The notes: generated from the sequence alone by a model not told the origin. A stretch of 64,000 nucleotides of DNA from Sycobia sp. Sy_11 (GCA_018907035.1 JACCIC010000152.1:939501-1003500); one strand, 5' to 3'; counted from the first letter of the stretch, positions 13,101 through 25,404 are shown. Numbers and translations are program-made.

Positions 13101-14123
13101 GGAAATAACGCTTCGTAATGAGACTTCTTTTAAAAGAATCCTAGAGGATGATTAAATTTCGAGCTTCGTTCGGAGGGACTCCCATAGAGCCACTGGAGAT
13201 AAAGCTGATATGACGTTTCTTTCACAGTTTGGCCATTTCAAGTAACCTTGCACTGCTTTCATCCATATACTCGAAGTATCCAAAAACTAATGGAGTAAAC
13301 GGCCTAATTGATATGCTTACAACATCGGCAACTTGTTTAACGGTGATTCGACAAATATCCATAAAGAAACATTTCACCGTATAAATGTTGTTATCGGTGT
13401 TGACGTAGTTCTCAGTTTTTTATAAACAGGTTGTATAAATTGCAGCACTAAAGTTTTTGACAACTGAACAATAATATCTAGGATTTTGCAGTAATCGAAA
13501 TTTTTTTAACCTGCTTGATTTAAGGACAATAAATTATTTATGAATGTATTTTGAATTTATTCTATATTAAATGCTTGTTATATAGCAATATTTTATTAAT
13601 TTTGTAGATTAACGATAATTAACATTTGCTGTACAACTACTTTCTTTTTAACTTTATCAACAAATTAGTTCTAAAACTCAATTTCCGTATTTCCTCCTAG
13701 TTTTAGCGTCAAAGGGTAAACTTATAAATTATTAAGGTAGAAATTGGAACAAAAATAGATTGACAGTTTTTAAGGGTCAAATTTTATTCTGTACTTTTTA
13801 AAAGAGAGAAAAATCCAAAAATTTTCTGAGACAGTAAAAAACATTAACTGGAATCATAGTTTATAAAATTAATTATAACAAAAATCAACTTATTTTTCTC
13901 ATGTGTTATTTGAGATAAAAGTCGAATAATTGTAAAAAATTTAAAAAAAGATATTCTTTATTGAACGATCTATGTAGGTAAAAAACATTTATAATAATAG
14001 AGATTTAAAAGTTTTGTTTTTACAATTACATATTTACGTAAATTTATCATTTTATTTATATCACACAAAAGAATAACAGCAGTTATCAATATTCAATTAT
14101 TCACTTGCTTTACTAATACAAAA

Positions 14124-15705
14124 TCATAATGAAGTTCTTGGACTTCCAGGATATGAAATTAATTGTTTGCGTGCACAATCATCGCCAGAGTAATGACAGT
14201 CTACCAAACTGAATCTGTGATCTAAGCATATGTGAACTTCTAAAAGATATTGGATCTCTGAATTATACTAAAACAAAAAGAACAGAGAATATATAGATTG
14301 CAAAAAAAACCCTTATTAATAATGATGCATTGTCTATTGTTATTTACTTCATACCTGATCGGGCAGACATTTTATATATATCGCTGTAGGTATAATATTT
14401 TCAAGAGCGCGACGAATTGAACGCAACGAATATTCGTTGCCCGGATAGATTTGAGATCTGTTAAGTAATGCGCCAATGTTGCGTGTATTCGACAACTGCA
14501 TGGCGATAGTAAAATAATCTTCGACAGACGTTGAAACACATGATCCGTGTACATTGTACTCTGTCTCCCAAAGCTCGTTCTCAGTTTTATTCGGCGACAG
14601 CGAGGGCCAGCGAAATTTCAATTCTTCCTTGAAATCAGCCTCCAATTCTTCGTTTTCGTATCTCACCAGTATCCCCGAAACAGTATGACATAACGTAGGC
14701 GATTGAGCATTCAATTTCATGGGCCATAGTCCGTGCACGATCCATCTTTGTGCATCAAATGACGACAAATGTTCACTTACATACGTTATCCAATCATCGA
14801 CAGTTAAATTTACCTCTCTACTTTGTTCCTCAATTAATGAACCTATAGGCGAACGCTGAGCAAATATTAGTTGGTTATAATCACCGACTACGCTGAAAAT
14901 GTTTTTTTTTTTCATTTATGTACTATTAGCTCAATAATAAAAAATTTAATGCATCAAATAAAAATATGTACTATCGCAATATTGTTTGGATTTTCAAACT
15001 CTAACGAGGTTCAAAAATCATTGACATTATTTTCAATGTTAAAGTAATTAAATTTAATAGGTATAGAAGAATTTAATCATATTCTTTAAAAGTTTTCAAA
15101 AAAGTAAAAAGAAAAATATTTAGAAGGTAAATTTTAAATTGTCAATAAAATGTCTATTAAACATTTAAACATTTTACGCTTGAAACTATAATTATTCCTT
15201 ACATCAGCGTTGAATTTAAAATGTATTAAATGAAATACAAAACATAAGGTATATATTTATAGTCATGAATATTATGTTTATCTAATTATTAAAAAATAAT
15301 AGATACTTTAGATAGGTCTAAATATTAAATAAACTTTTTAGTTCATTTAAATTCCTGATTTAGGCATTTGAATAATCTGATGTATGAATATGATTAAAAT
15401 TAAATAACATATATTTCTATCATATTTGAATAAATATCTTATTTCTATCTGTTCAGCGAATAATTAGTGACAAAACTTTATATGACGAAAATGAGACTAA
15501 GAAGATTCTCAGTGAATAAGATTAAAATATTTATTTTTAATATGAATCGAAAAACTTGTATTACTAATAGTAGCTTACGTCTGATGCTTCTTATTCTTAA
15601 TAATCTTAAAAATTGTAATTATATTTGATCGAAATATGCAATAACTTACCTTCCATCTGTTTTACACAAAGATATAACAATGAATGTTATTATGTGCGTT
15701 ATCAT
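14124..15705 (-). CDS. RNase T2 family secreted protein, copy 2 (3 exons)
   Basis: Exons on the minus strand: 15650-15705, 14355-14892 and 14124-14267, with introns of 757 and 87 bp (GT-AG, phases 2 and 0). The product is 245 residues. The signal peptide begins MITHIITFIVISLC. GDYNQLIFAQ (22-31) is followed by RSP in place of the usual x-W-P. WIVHGLWP (69-76) carries catalytic His72. TEYNVHGSC (129-137) carries Glu130 and His134, with Thr129 and Val133 at the usual His and Lys positions. An NKT sequon lies at 120, and the C-terminus has EVHICL...LVDC. Between motif 1 and motif 2 (70 aligned residues) it matches copy 1 at 46 positions by hand count. An AATAAA on the minus strand at 14051-14056 lies about 68 bp past the stop. 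The start was chosen because the 56-nt first exon is identical in length and phase in all three copies; reading straight through the intron from 14915 would add a non-family MKKKN leader. Confidence 0.9.
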
Positions 15706-16867
15706 TTTTTAAAACAAGTCCTCTCAATTTGAAAAAATAATCTAACGGAGAGTCTCTTTAAAGTATACTTATAATATGAGGTGATTACTATCACAGATAG
15801 AATGAAATAACGTATATATACACTCTACTATAGAGAGAATGTAGAGATAGACGCTCTCTACAACCACTTGTGAAAACAAATGGAAATAAAAAAGGAAAAA
15901 AGTAACATCACCAGAAATAATAAAATAAGCCTTACTTCCTTTTCTCTTCTGATCAAAAAGAAAAAAATAATTCACCCAAAATCTGATAGATAAAATGGTA
16001 TTGCATGTAATGTACGAATGAAGTAAGGATCTCATAGCATATATTATATAATAATTATTAATACTCATTACAGATAGCTAAATTCGTCTTTTTTATAGTA
16101 GTTTGAGTATCGAACTGTTTAATAGATTTAAGATACATTAAATGCTAAAATAAATCTATAATTGACTAACCAATGTAATGTATACATTTCTATCAATGAT
16201 TTCTTATTCAAATGAAATCATTTCGAATAAAGTTTTCAAATTCATTTTCAGTGATGAAACATTTAAAAGTAAAAGACAAATTAGTACATAATGCAGTATT
16301 TTGTGTAAATTGACAGATACTTTATCCGTCATGATACAAGGAATTTACGTTTAATACAATTTTAATGACGAAGCATAATACAAATGATAATAATTATAAA
16401 AAAAAAAATAAATCATTATCACAAAGTAATTATTATATTTGTTTTAATAAAGTCGGGATAAAGCTGTTGTTTAATATATCGCTAAGCATTTCATATATTA
16501 AGATATATTTCATTATATTAAACTAAGGGTTTAATTACAACAAAATGTTAACACACTTCCATTTGGAAGGGAAGAGCTCGAATCTTCACTAACTGAGTTG
16601 GATTAGATCTTTTGCAATATAAAGGAAAGTCTGTATGTCTGCATGTAGTTACGATTCAAAGAAGAGAGGATGAGAAATCTGAACATTCTCTATCCTAGAT
16701 GTCCAGATATTTCATATCTATACTCGGAAAAGCACTTATACTTCAACAAACAGTGCGATATAATTAAGCAGAAATTGTTTTCAAACCAATACAGTTTCAG
16801 TATTCAATGTTTCACTGATTACGTTAGGATACTCAGTGATTTGCTAAAATAATATGTAATTACAATT
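15706..16867. other. AT-rich DNA upstream of RNase copy 2
   Basis: Holds the presumed upstream region of RNase copy 2. The last bases before its start codon share a GAGAGGA and TTGTTTTAAAA context with the leader of copy 1 (TTAGAGGATATCTGTTCG). A 99-codon frame at 15769-16068 has no family resemblance and is probably chance. Confidence 0.4.
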
Positions 16868-17400
16868 TTCTTCGATATGAAAGGTGCATTTGAGAATATT
16901 GGGTGGCCTGCTGTTGATAGCGTTATACTATATGTGATGCCCTAGTGCAGCCTATAAACGAATTCAAGACTAGATAAAATAAAGAAGAGTTCTGACAAAA
17001 TATGATTTCTAAGATGTGCATCTGGCGATTATTAAGATGTCCGCAGAAATCAGTTATTAGTCCGACTGTAGCGAATCTAGTATTCGACTCTCCATTTTGT
17101 ACACTTACTACATATGACTGCGAAGTTGAGGCATACGCCTATGACTTGGCTATTCTAGCGGAAGGAGACACGCGCAGAGAGGCTAAAGAAGAAGGTCTTC
17201 ATAAACATTTATGACGTGGAAACCCGGTGTCGCCTCAATAAAATCCGATTGGCGTTCATAAATGTTAATTGTGAAGGGTCAACCTCACTTGATAGTTCCA
17301 CGAGCCATTAGGATAGGGAAAAATGGACGAATCGAGTAGACACAGCAAATTATCTCAACATGCACTTCAAAATATATTTGATGACCATATTAAAGCTATT
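16868..17400 (+). mobile_element. R1-clade non-LTR retrotransposon remnant (reverse transcriptase)
   Basis: Three blocks lie in the order expected for a reverse transcriptase. FFDMKGAFENIGWPAVDSVI (16868 on) corresponds to the catalytic-Asp block FDIKGAFDNVWWPAV. CPQKSVISPTVANLVFDS (17041 on) corresponds to the G-CPQGSVLGP block. EAYAYDLAILAEGDTRREA (17125 on) is the YADD block with one catalytic Asp changed to Tyr. A final stretch, VPRAIRIGKNGRIE, fits the region after it. Stops and a frameshift near 17320 show it is dead. Clade assignment rests on these motif wordings. Confidence 0.75.
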
Positions 17401-17866
17401 GCGTCTGATATAATAAGATCTGATTAACAAGATCAAATGCCTATAGAGCTAGATGTACGTGGGATTTAATTTAAAGCTGCATGCGCAATATACATTGCGT
17501 TGAAATTTTGTATAGTAGTAATTAATTAAATTTTATACACTTAATGCAGATTTATTTGAAATATGCCTAAATTGAAATAATTTGTTTGCTATTAATGTAG
17601 ACTTAACATTTACATTTTCAGATGAATAAGATAAAAATATTTAAATTAGTTAATTTAATTCAATAAATCCATTTTTTGCTCAATCACAATTGAAATATAA
17701 TTTATAAAATATATAATTATTAATAAATATTATTTGATTTCTTATCGATTATGTGTTAAAATAAGAAATTTCATTTCGATAACAAAATGGTTAGATTAAT
17801 TGTTATAAAATATTTTTACAAAAAAGCTATTGGATCTAAAAGTAAATTTTCAGCGTTAGTCAAAAT

Positions 17867-18762
17867 ATGGCGTCACCAGTGGATCCCGGGCAAAAATGTC
17901 AGACTTCATGGGTTATATTTGCACGTTGTATATCGGTGAACAAGGATTGCTCCGGAAAGCCGAAAAGTTTCGAAGACGAGGAATTAGACGCCTTAATTTA
18001 TTACTTCTCCTTGCGCCTAAAAGCATTGAGATTCATTCAAAAGGTTGAAAACTGAGCGCTTTACGAATTGAAGCCGAGAAACCTAGAACGGCGATTTTGC
18101 ATGTCCGAAATATTGCGGCAGCTATATAAAAATACATCATTTTGCATCATTTTTACATCGTATTGTCACTGGCGATGAAAAAACAAAGCCGAAACGAAAT
18201 ATGCACGTCAATAAGAGCATGCTTTACATATGGTGGGATCAAAAGTGTGTCGTACCCTACGAACTGCTTCCTATTGGTCAAACCATCAAAGAACCATTAT
18301 ATCGAACCCAGCTTATTCGTTTGAAGTGAGAATTACAGGAACAAAGACCAGAATATGAAACCATGCATGAGTCCGTTTCATTTTTCATTAAGATAATCCT
18401 TGGCGACGTATCGTGGCTTCGGTCAAAAACTATTTGAAGAATAGTGGATGGGAAATTGCTTCACCCGCCTTACATTCCAGACTTGGCACTATCTGACTAC
18501 GACTTTTTTCGATCAATGCAGAACGCTCTCACGGGAATACGCTTCAATTCAATAAAGGGAATCAAAAATTAGCTTGATAAGTTCCTGTGCTCGACAGACG
18601 AGAAATTTTTTTAATCCGGATTTTATAAACTACCAGAAAAATGGGAAAAAGTTACAGCTTCCGATGGACGATACTTTGAATAAAGTATATGTAACCATGT
18701 TTTCAAAATAAAACCTCACATTTTTGAAAAAAAGGTTACGAACTTATTTTTACAACCAATAA
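17867..18762 (+). mobile_element. Dead mariner (DD34D) transposon with 3' inverted repeat
   Basis: Fragments follow the mariner transposase order: KPKSFEDEELDALIYY, RLKALRFIQK, YELKPRNLERRF, FLHRIVTGDEK (first Asp), MLYIWWDQK, YELLPIGQTI, YRTQLIRLK, a DN block at about 18393 (second Asp), ASPALHSRLGTI and, in another frame, HPPYIPDLALSDYDFF (third Asp block), then LPEKWEKVTASDGRYFE. There are multiple frameshifts and stops. The segment between LDALIYY and RLKALRF is shorter than in intact mariners, so helix-turn-helix residues are missing. A 3' terminal repeat GGTTACGAACTTATTTTTAC lies at 18734-18759, next to a TA. I could not find the 5' terminal repeat. Confidence 0.85.
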
Positions 18763-19037
18763 TAAACTCTTAACGGTCGGTTTGTTTAATTGGATTCTAG
18801 GCTTCAAGAATATCAAGATTAATTAAAACTGCGTTTTCGTAAAAAAATATTTCAAATATAGATCAAATAACAAAAATTCATATAAACAATTTAAATAACG
18901 AACATTAATATTTTGTGGAGCAAGAAGATATGAAATTATCAACATTACAAATAGTAAACAATCAAGAATACGTTTTTATTTTTCCAAAAAATTTGTACAC
19001 AATATAGATCTCTTCAAATTTATTAGATTAAATGAAA

Positions 19038-20505
19038 TTAAGGAAGAGGACTTTTAGGATAATGAATGTATTTGCGAGAATCACAATCATAACTAGGATA
19101 TTGGCAGTTAGCTGGCTCAAATTCGTCATTTAAGCATAGTTGAACTTCTAAAAGATGTTGAATCCGATCGTTGTTCTAAAAAAAAAAAGATGAGGTGTAA
19201 GGCATAAAGCAAACAGTATATTTATGGTTTTCGAAATTATCTATCATTTTTTGATTTATACCTCATCTGGGAAACATTTTATATAAATGTTTGTCGATAT
19301 AGTACTTCTAAGAGCACGAATGACTTCGCTGTATTCTTTCGTGTCGCCCGGATAGATCTGAGCCCTTTGTAAGACGTTTCCTATATTATATGAATTGAAC
19401 AAATGCTTCGCTACAACGAAGTAATTTGACGGAGTACTGGTAATGCAGGATCCATGCACGTTGAACTCCGTTGCCCAAATATCCTCTTCAGCTTTCTTTG
19501 GCGTTAATGCTGGCCAGTTTTTTAGCAAATACTCCTGTTGCTCTTCGTCTATGTCGCCAGCCTCGTATCTCAGTTTTATCCCCGAAGGACTTTCGCATAA
19601 TCTAGGAGACGGCGCATTGTATTTGAAAGGCCACAGTCCATGTATAACCCACCTTTCCGAGTGCATTAGCGGCGTGTGTTTTCTCAGATACGCGTTAAAT
19701 TCGGCAGTTTCATTAAGCAAAAATACAGACTTTTCGAAAAGAATTGAACTTACGGAGTAGCGTTGAACAAATATTGCAAGATCATAGTCACCTACTATAC
19801 TGAAAATGATTTATTTAGTGATTTGTCTATAAAATAGCTATAAAATAGTCTAGTTTAATTATTATTAGCTACATTATATTATTATCTATAAAATTGTCTA
19901 TAAAATAGCTCGATTATTGCTTTTTTTTTAATAAGACTAAAAACATTGCACTTTTCATTGAATATAGTCCAAAAATAAAGTAAAATTATTCGTTTCGTCA
20001 TTTCATATACAATAATGTAATTAATATTGATAGATGAAATATTTGAATGATCTTAGATTCTAGAATATTCTGAAAAATGTACGTATAGAATCTAAGATAT
20101 AGTCGAGGTGAAATTTTGTTGCTTTTGATACAGTGGTGATCAGAGTGAATGATATTATAATTTTAATTGTAACAAATATAATTACGTAATAAATAAATCT
20201 TCTATTTTTATTCCCGAAATGTTTCTTTTAACCTAGTTTAATAATGTAACAAAACAAGTAGAACGAACTCAATGGCATATGCGTATCTATTCAAATCGTG
20301 ATAACTATTCTAATTTAATTTACTGGATATTTAATACAATATAATTCGCATAATAAAAGGAAATTTAACACGTATATAGATACAGTTGCCAATAAAAAAA
20401 TTTTACTTAATGACCGTTGAATATTATAAAAAAATATTTTGTAACTTACTGTCTATCTGCGTTGCAAAAAGAGAGAAAACAGAATACGATGATGTATTTT
20501 AACAT
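19038..20505 (-). CDS. RNase T2 family secreted protein, copy 3 (3 exons)
   Basis: Exons on the minus strand: 20450-20505, 19262-19799 and 19038-19175, with introns of 650 and 86 bp (GT-AG, phases 2 and 0). The product is 243 residues. The signal peptide begins MLKYIIVFCFLSFCNA. GDYDLAIFVQ (22-31) is followed by RYS, so the Q-x-W-P motif is lost completely. WVIHGLWP (69-76) keeps catalytic His72. TEFNVHGSC (129-137) keeps Glu130 and His134, again with Thr and Val at the family His and Lys positions. The glycosylation sequon of copies 1 and 2 is replaced by KKA (120-122). The C-terminus is HLLEVQLCL...NC. An AATAAA on the minus strand (18975-18980) lies about 58 bp past the stop. A TA-rich microsatellite begins 15 bp upstream of the start codon. 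It is the most divergent of the three intact copies. Confidence 0.88.
20050..20098. other. Perfect 13-bp stem hairpin in intron 1 of RNase copy 3
   Basis: ATCTTAGATTCTA (20050-20062) is repeated as its exact inverse at 20086-20098, with a 23-base loop. It lies inside the first intron of copy 3. Confidence 0.8.
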
Positions 20506-20516
20506 TTTTAAACAAA

Positions 20517-20562
20517 TCTATATATATATTTATATACATATATATATATATACATATATATA
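20517..20562. repeat. Interrupted TA-rich microsatellite
   Basis: TATATA tracts broken by single C or T bases, just upstream of the start codon of RNase copy 3 (minus strand). Confidence 0.9.
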
Positions 20563-22037
20563 TTCTCTGCTACTGACAATCGATGAAGCACGTAATAAAC
20601 ATCTGTAAAAGCAAACTGTTAATAGCTAGTGCATGTTACCTATATATGTTTTTCATTATAAAAAAAACTGTTCATTACATACTTACATGGTATGTAGGTT
20701 AATATAAGCAAATTACAGAAACAGTTCAGCAATGAACAGTTATTTGATGTATAAATTTTAAATAGAAAAGATAATGTAAAGGTTATGTGAGTTACACTTT
20801 TTTCCCTACAAAATAACGTATGAAAAGAGATAAAAATATTATTATACAAGACACAAACTTATACACCGCGATATCTTTCAATGTGTTACATGTGTGCAGT
20901 GAGTGGGAAAAATTATATTTATAGACGTATGTTCTACAAGTCTTTTACCAATGCATTGAACATCACTGATTGTATATGGAAGAAATCGAAATATTACTGC
21001 TCTTTATACTAATAGATTCAAACAAATGCAGTCAATTAATGAAATAGTATTTCTTTGAAATATTCATAAAAAAGTTGGGCGTTACATTATAATTATTAAA
21101 CTTTTATATGTAATACAATTAAAGACATTTTAAAGTGTCACTTTATGATGTAATATGTTAGAAGATTACCAAATAAATATTCCTTTGTTGTTTAATTTAC
21201 TTTGATGGACATTCAATAGCGTAAGAATACTAGTCAGATTGAAGCACAAATCATGATAATCTTTGAATTTCCAACAGGGCTAATTTAACTTTCTTTTTTT
21301 AAACGATCTAAATTACGTACGATTGGAAATATCAATTGTACAATTAGTGAAAAATGTTTAAATTAGATCTTCAGTTTCTGCGTAAAACAGCGAATAAACA
21401 TTTTAATAACAGCATGAAATGAAATATACTGATGTTTTCATCGTGCAATAAGTACCTTTGTCTAAAATGCTTTTTTTATAAAACATTTAAGACTCACTTA
21501 TCTAAGTGCTTTAACTACATTAATTAAAAATTTTTCTAGCGGAGTTTATCCAGATGCCCGATAATTAATTCGTATAATGATTTCAGCGTTTCATGCAAAA
21601 ACTCAGATACAAATACTTATAATCTAGCAGGAACGTGGATAAGCCAGTCAAATATTTATCTTCAGACGAATAAGTTCCTTGTTATTAAATAACCGATTCT
21701 ATAATTTACACAAATTAAAAATTAATCGCATAATTTAGACATTAGACTCGTCCAGTTATCTTAGACTAAGTTCAGTACTTTGTTGTGTAACAGATTATTT
21801 ACTGAATTTACTGAAACATCATATGTTACAAATGTGTTCGTATGAAATAAATCATTTTTTAAACTCTACTGATATCTATAGAAAACGAGACAAATAAATT
21901 TAACATATCGATCAGATCAATTCAAATAATTAGAGTGAACAAATATTATAGTTCCATCTCAAGTGAACTTTCAACAAACAGTCTTTATCAAGTCAATGAT
22001 AAAGCCTGTCGAGTGAATGATAAAAATTCTTTACTGG

Positions 22038-22072
<35 letters not shown>

Positions 22073-23999
22073 TCGAAATTTTATCTTGACGATAGAACAT
22101 TTAAAATATCTTTCATTTGATTTCAAAGAATTACAGTCGCTTATATGATATAATCCAAGTATCTCCTTTATAATTTGATACATTTCCTGAACCACGCTAT
22201 TAACCAGCTGGTCGTGAATTTACATATTTTTCCGCATTATTATATGAACAATAAATCCGAGACTGGAACAACGAGACATAGAAAGTGTCTTTCGAACTAC
22301 CGTCCTAATACAGTGGCCTAGATAACCACTGCGTGACGAGCTCGGAATATAGAAGTTGTCCTAGGGCCACTCTGTGTGTATTCGTTTATGGCTCTAGTTT
22401 GCTTCCTTGAATTTCTAAAGAGGATTTATAGGGACGCCAAGTTGTGCATATTTGGGGAAATTCCAATAATTAAACCACGGTCAGAGGAGAGATTAATCGA
22501 ATTCAAACGAGTTTAGTTCCCATAAGTCTTCATGATTATCTGTCGAGACATTCGAAGTTTACTGCTACTGGCATTACGAGAGCAAATGAGCATCGTAGAG
22601 AATGCATTGAATATTATGAAAATAAATCTCCTAACTGTGTACCAGGATGTAATTTTATTACGAATATTTTATACAAGTATTGAATTATGGAAAACCAAAA
22701 TTAAACAGCATATATATATATGTTGTACCATATTTATTTCCTTTTCTCATAAGGAAAGGCTCACATCACGAGCGAATCACTTTCGTTCGGGTGAAAAATA
22801 CATTCAATCTCGTAAAAAATCTAGCACCTAACCATTTTTTTTATTTAATTGGACCTTCTATTGCATTATTTTAAAAAAAAATACTATATCGAAATAAGAA
22901 ATTTTTATCATTAAATATAATAAATATGTTCTCGCTACTTGAAATATATTTTTCTTAGTTCAATAGCATAATATTCATAATGTTTCTCAACAGATGATCC
23001 AATTTGAAATTAGGATTATTTTGAATCAAGTTAATTTCTGTCTAAAATGTTAAGAAATTTAAATAATTCGTAAAAAAATTTTCAAAACATTCTGAATACT
23101 TACATAAACGTTTCAGTAAATTCAATAATATTATATTATGCTTAAATAAAACAAAAATTAATAAATATGACTACTGAATAACTTAGTTTAGCTTAACTTA
23201 TTATATCGAATTCATCAATCATTTCAAAAATGTCATTTTTGTGAATTTCATAATTCATCGATAAAAAAATTTAAGAATCAATAATAAAAACTAATAGGAA
23301 AAATAATATTGAATATTCTAATCATATAATAATATATCATCTAGATCATAAATAAATTGAATATTCTAATCAATTCCTAGTTTTAATAGATTTATGTATT
23401 CAACTTAATTTATATTAAATCAAAACATATTTTTAAGCCGACCTGCTAGTCTTGGATGTATTTCAGTATTGTATGGCCGAATCATCTTTTATTATACAAT
23501 AAAGATTAAATTATTAGCTTCTATATTAGACACAATATATATCTTATTGTTATGCATTGTTTCAATCCAGGAACAAAAGTATATCTCAAAATATTATTGA
23601 TCTAATTAAAATAATTTCTGAATTAAAATCTAGCTCTTGAGATCATTCTAATTCCATACTCAAAAAATATTTTCTAATAATTTATATCGTCATTTATAGA
23701 TCTAAGATGTCGAAAAATAATGGAATACTAAAATACTAACGTTCGACGACGTACAATGAAACTCAACATAAAACCAGAATAATGCTGAACGACCTTATAA
23801 TTTATGTTTTGCGTTTATCAGATGTTTAATCATACAACCATAGATATAAATATCGAACTGTAGTCGTACAGACGAAATCATGGAATTGCCTCGCATAGAT
23901 ATCTCCAGTCCACCCAGAAGAGGAGAGAGAACGTGGAAGATGGCCCTCGATAAACAGAAAAAGGATGGATATCCCGTGCAGAAATTTACTCAGCATATC
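20563..23999. other. AT-rich intergenic DNA
   Basis: No gene seen. It contains a (TC)14 tract (22039-22066) and a less AT-rich unidentified patch at about 22240-22520. A 99-codon plus-strand frame starts at 22532 but has no family resemblance. Confidence 0.5.
22039..22066. repeat. (TC)n microsatellite
   Basis: Fourteen uninterrupted TC units. Confidence 0.97.
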
Positions 24000-24540
24000 C
24001 CTAGTTCGGGCTAGATCCTAGTCAGTATTACTGATGATTTCCTCATGTAGGTAAATCTCGCCAGATCCGAGTTAGATTTCCCTTCGATCATCTAATAATC
24101 ATCTTATATTAATTATTACTTTCTCGACTTTTATTCCAATTTGCTTATCTTTTATTGATGTTAAGGAAATGATCAGGCTTTCTATCTTGGATCTAGTCAG
24201 ATTTTTCTTCACCTCCCCCTATTTTGGAAAAAATGGCGTTTTTCTAGGTGGAATCTGCCAAGTAGGAGAATTAAGGAAATGGTTAGGCATTCTGTTTTGG
24301 TTCTAGTTAGATTTCCTCAACTTTTTCTAATATTGGAAAGAACGATGTCTTTTCTAGTCAAGACCTTATGAGTACGACAATGATATATATATAGACCCAC
24401 AGATCTTTCCAGCATGGGAAAGAATTTAAAAAATTTATTTACTATATGTTTTGTCTTGTGTTTATAAAATTATTATATGATCTTAAGTGCTTTACGGTCA
24501 TATACAAAGTTTAGTATAATAATCACATATTATGTTTTAG

Positions 24541-24612
24541 CATAGTTCATAATGCGTTAGCTTGCGAATCGTAAGGTCGTGGATTCTATGCTCAGCGGAG
24601 GTCGGAATTTTT
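24541..24612 (+). repeat. tRNA-like segment inside the inverted element (left copy)
   Basis: The run TTAGCTTGCGAATCGTAAGG followed by TCGTGGATTC resembles the anticodon arm, variable loop and T arm of a tRNA. The T-stem side is decayed, so it is not a functional tRNA gene. A diverged inverse copy lies at 25405-25478. Confidence 0.35.
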
Positions 24613-25404
24613 TTCATCGAAATAAAATAATTTATATACGTTCAACACAGGTGTTAGTGCATAAAAATATATTAATAATTATTAATCGTTAATTGGAAAT
24701 CGTAATACGTAATAATGCATATAGAAAATAATTTATAAAATCTAATTAAATGGTATGCGTTACCTAAATACGTAAATATATTTTTTATTTTGAATAAATA
24801 AATATTAAAAGAGTCAAAAAATTATTCACTTGATCGAGGAAATAAAATTAGAATAATTTATAAGTCGTCTTAATTTCTAGATTTTCTGACTAGATTCTGT
24901 CTACTTTCTAACTTGGTATACCTGTCAAAATCTATGCTCGTTTCCTATATAAAATGCTATTGAAAATGGGACAAATCGGACTAGGACGAGACTAGATTTC
25001 CCTTTTGAATCCGAACATTTAATAAGGAAAACTAACCCGATACTAGTTAGATTCGAGAATGAATTTCTACTCGGGATATTATTATTTATTGCGGCAATCG
25101 TTTATACATGCCTTGCGATAAATTCAAGCCATTTATGCTGACGAGAAATATCGTTTTTATTTATAAAATTGAATATCTCTTGAAATATTTACATAATTGC
25201 AAAATTGACCCTCCAATAAAAACGTTCCTGCTGAAAAGTCAGAATTATGCAAAATAAATACGTGTTATTTTTGAGAAATTGATGAATGCAGAAATATAAT
25301 TTAAAATCAACAATTAAAAATATATTTGTTATACTCGAATCATATTAAATTTTCATGTTAAACAACTCTGTTGAACGTATAAATATTGTATTTCGCTTCA
25401 AAAT

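Larger units (their letters stand above)
8601..14123. other. AT-rich spacer with scattered repeat remnants
   Basis: No convincing gene. It holds a TA microsatellite (9168-9212), a promoter- or LTR-like patch (11160-11370) and a GC-richer island (12540-13100), listed separately. The segment 9780-9960 is also less AT-rich than its surroundings but could not be identified. Confidence 0.5.

Noticed and set aside
14878..14915. Unspliced start of RNase copy 2 at a Met-Lys-Lys-Lys-Asn leader
   Set aside because: This stretch lies upstream of the acceptor at 14893-14895. The spliced signal-peptide exon at 15650-15705 fits the other two copies exactly.
15769..16068. A 99-codon minus-strand frame upstream of RNase copy 2
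   Set aside because: Low-complexity Phe/Tyr/Ile-rich translation of AT-rich DNA, with no family match.
19443..19760. Plus-strand 105-codon frame opposite RNase copy 3
   Set aside because: It is the antisense shadow of the RNase second exon.
24541..24612. Functional tRNA gene
   Set aside because: The T arm does not pair well, the acceptor stem is not formed, and a diverged inverse copy lies nearby, so it is a repeat remnant.
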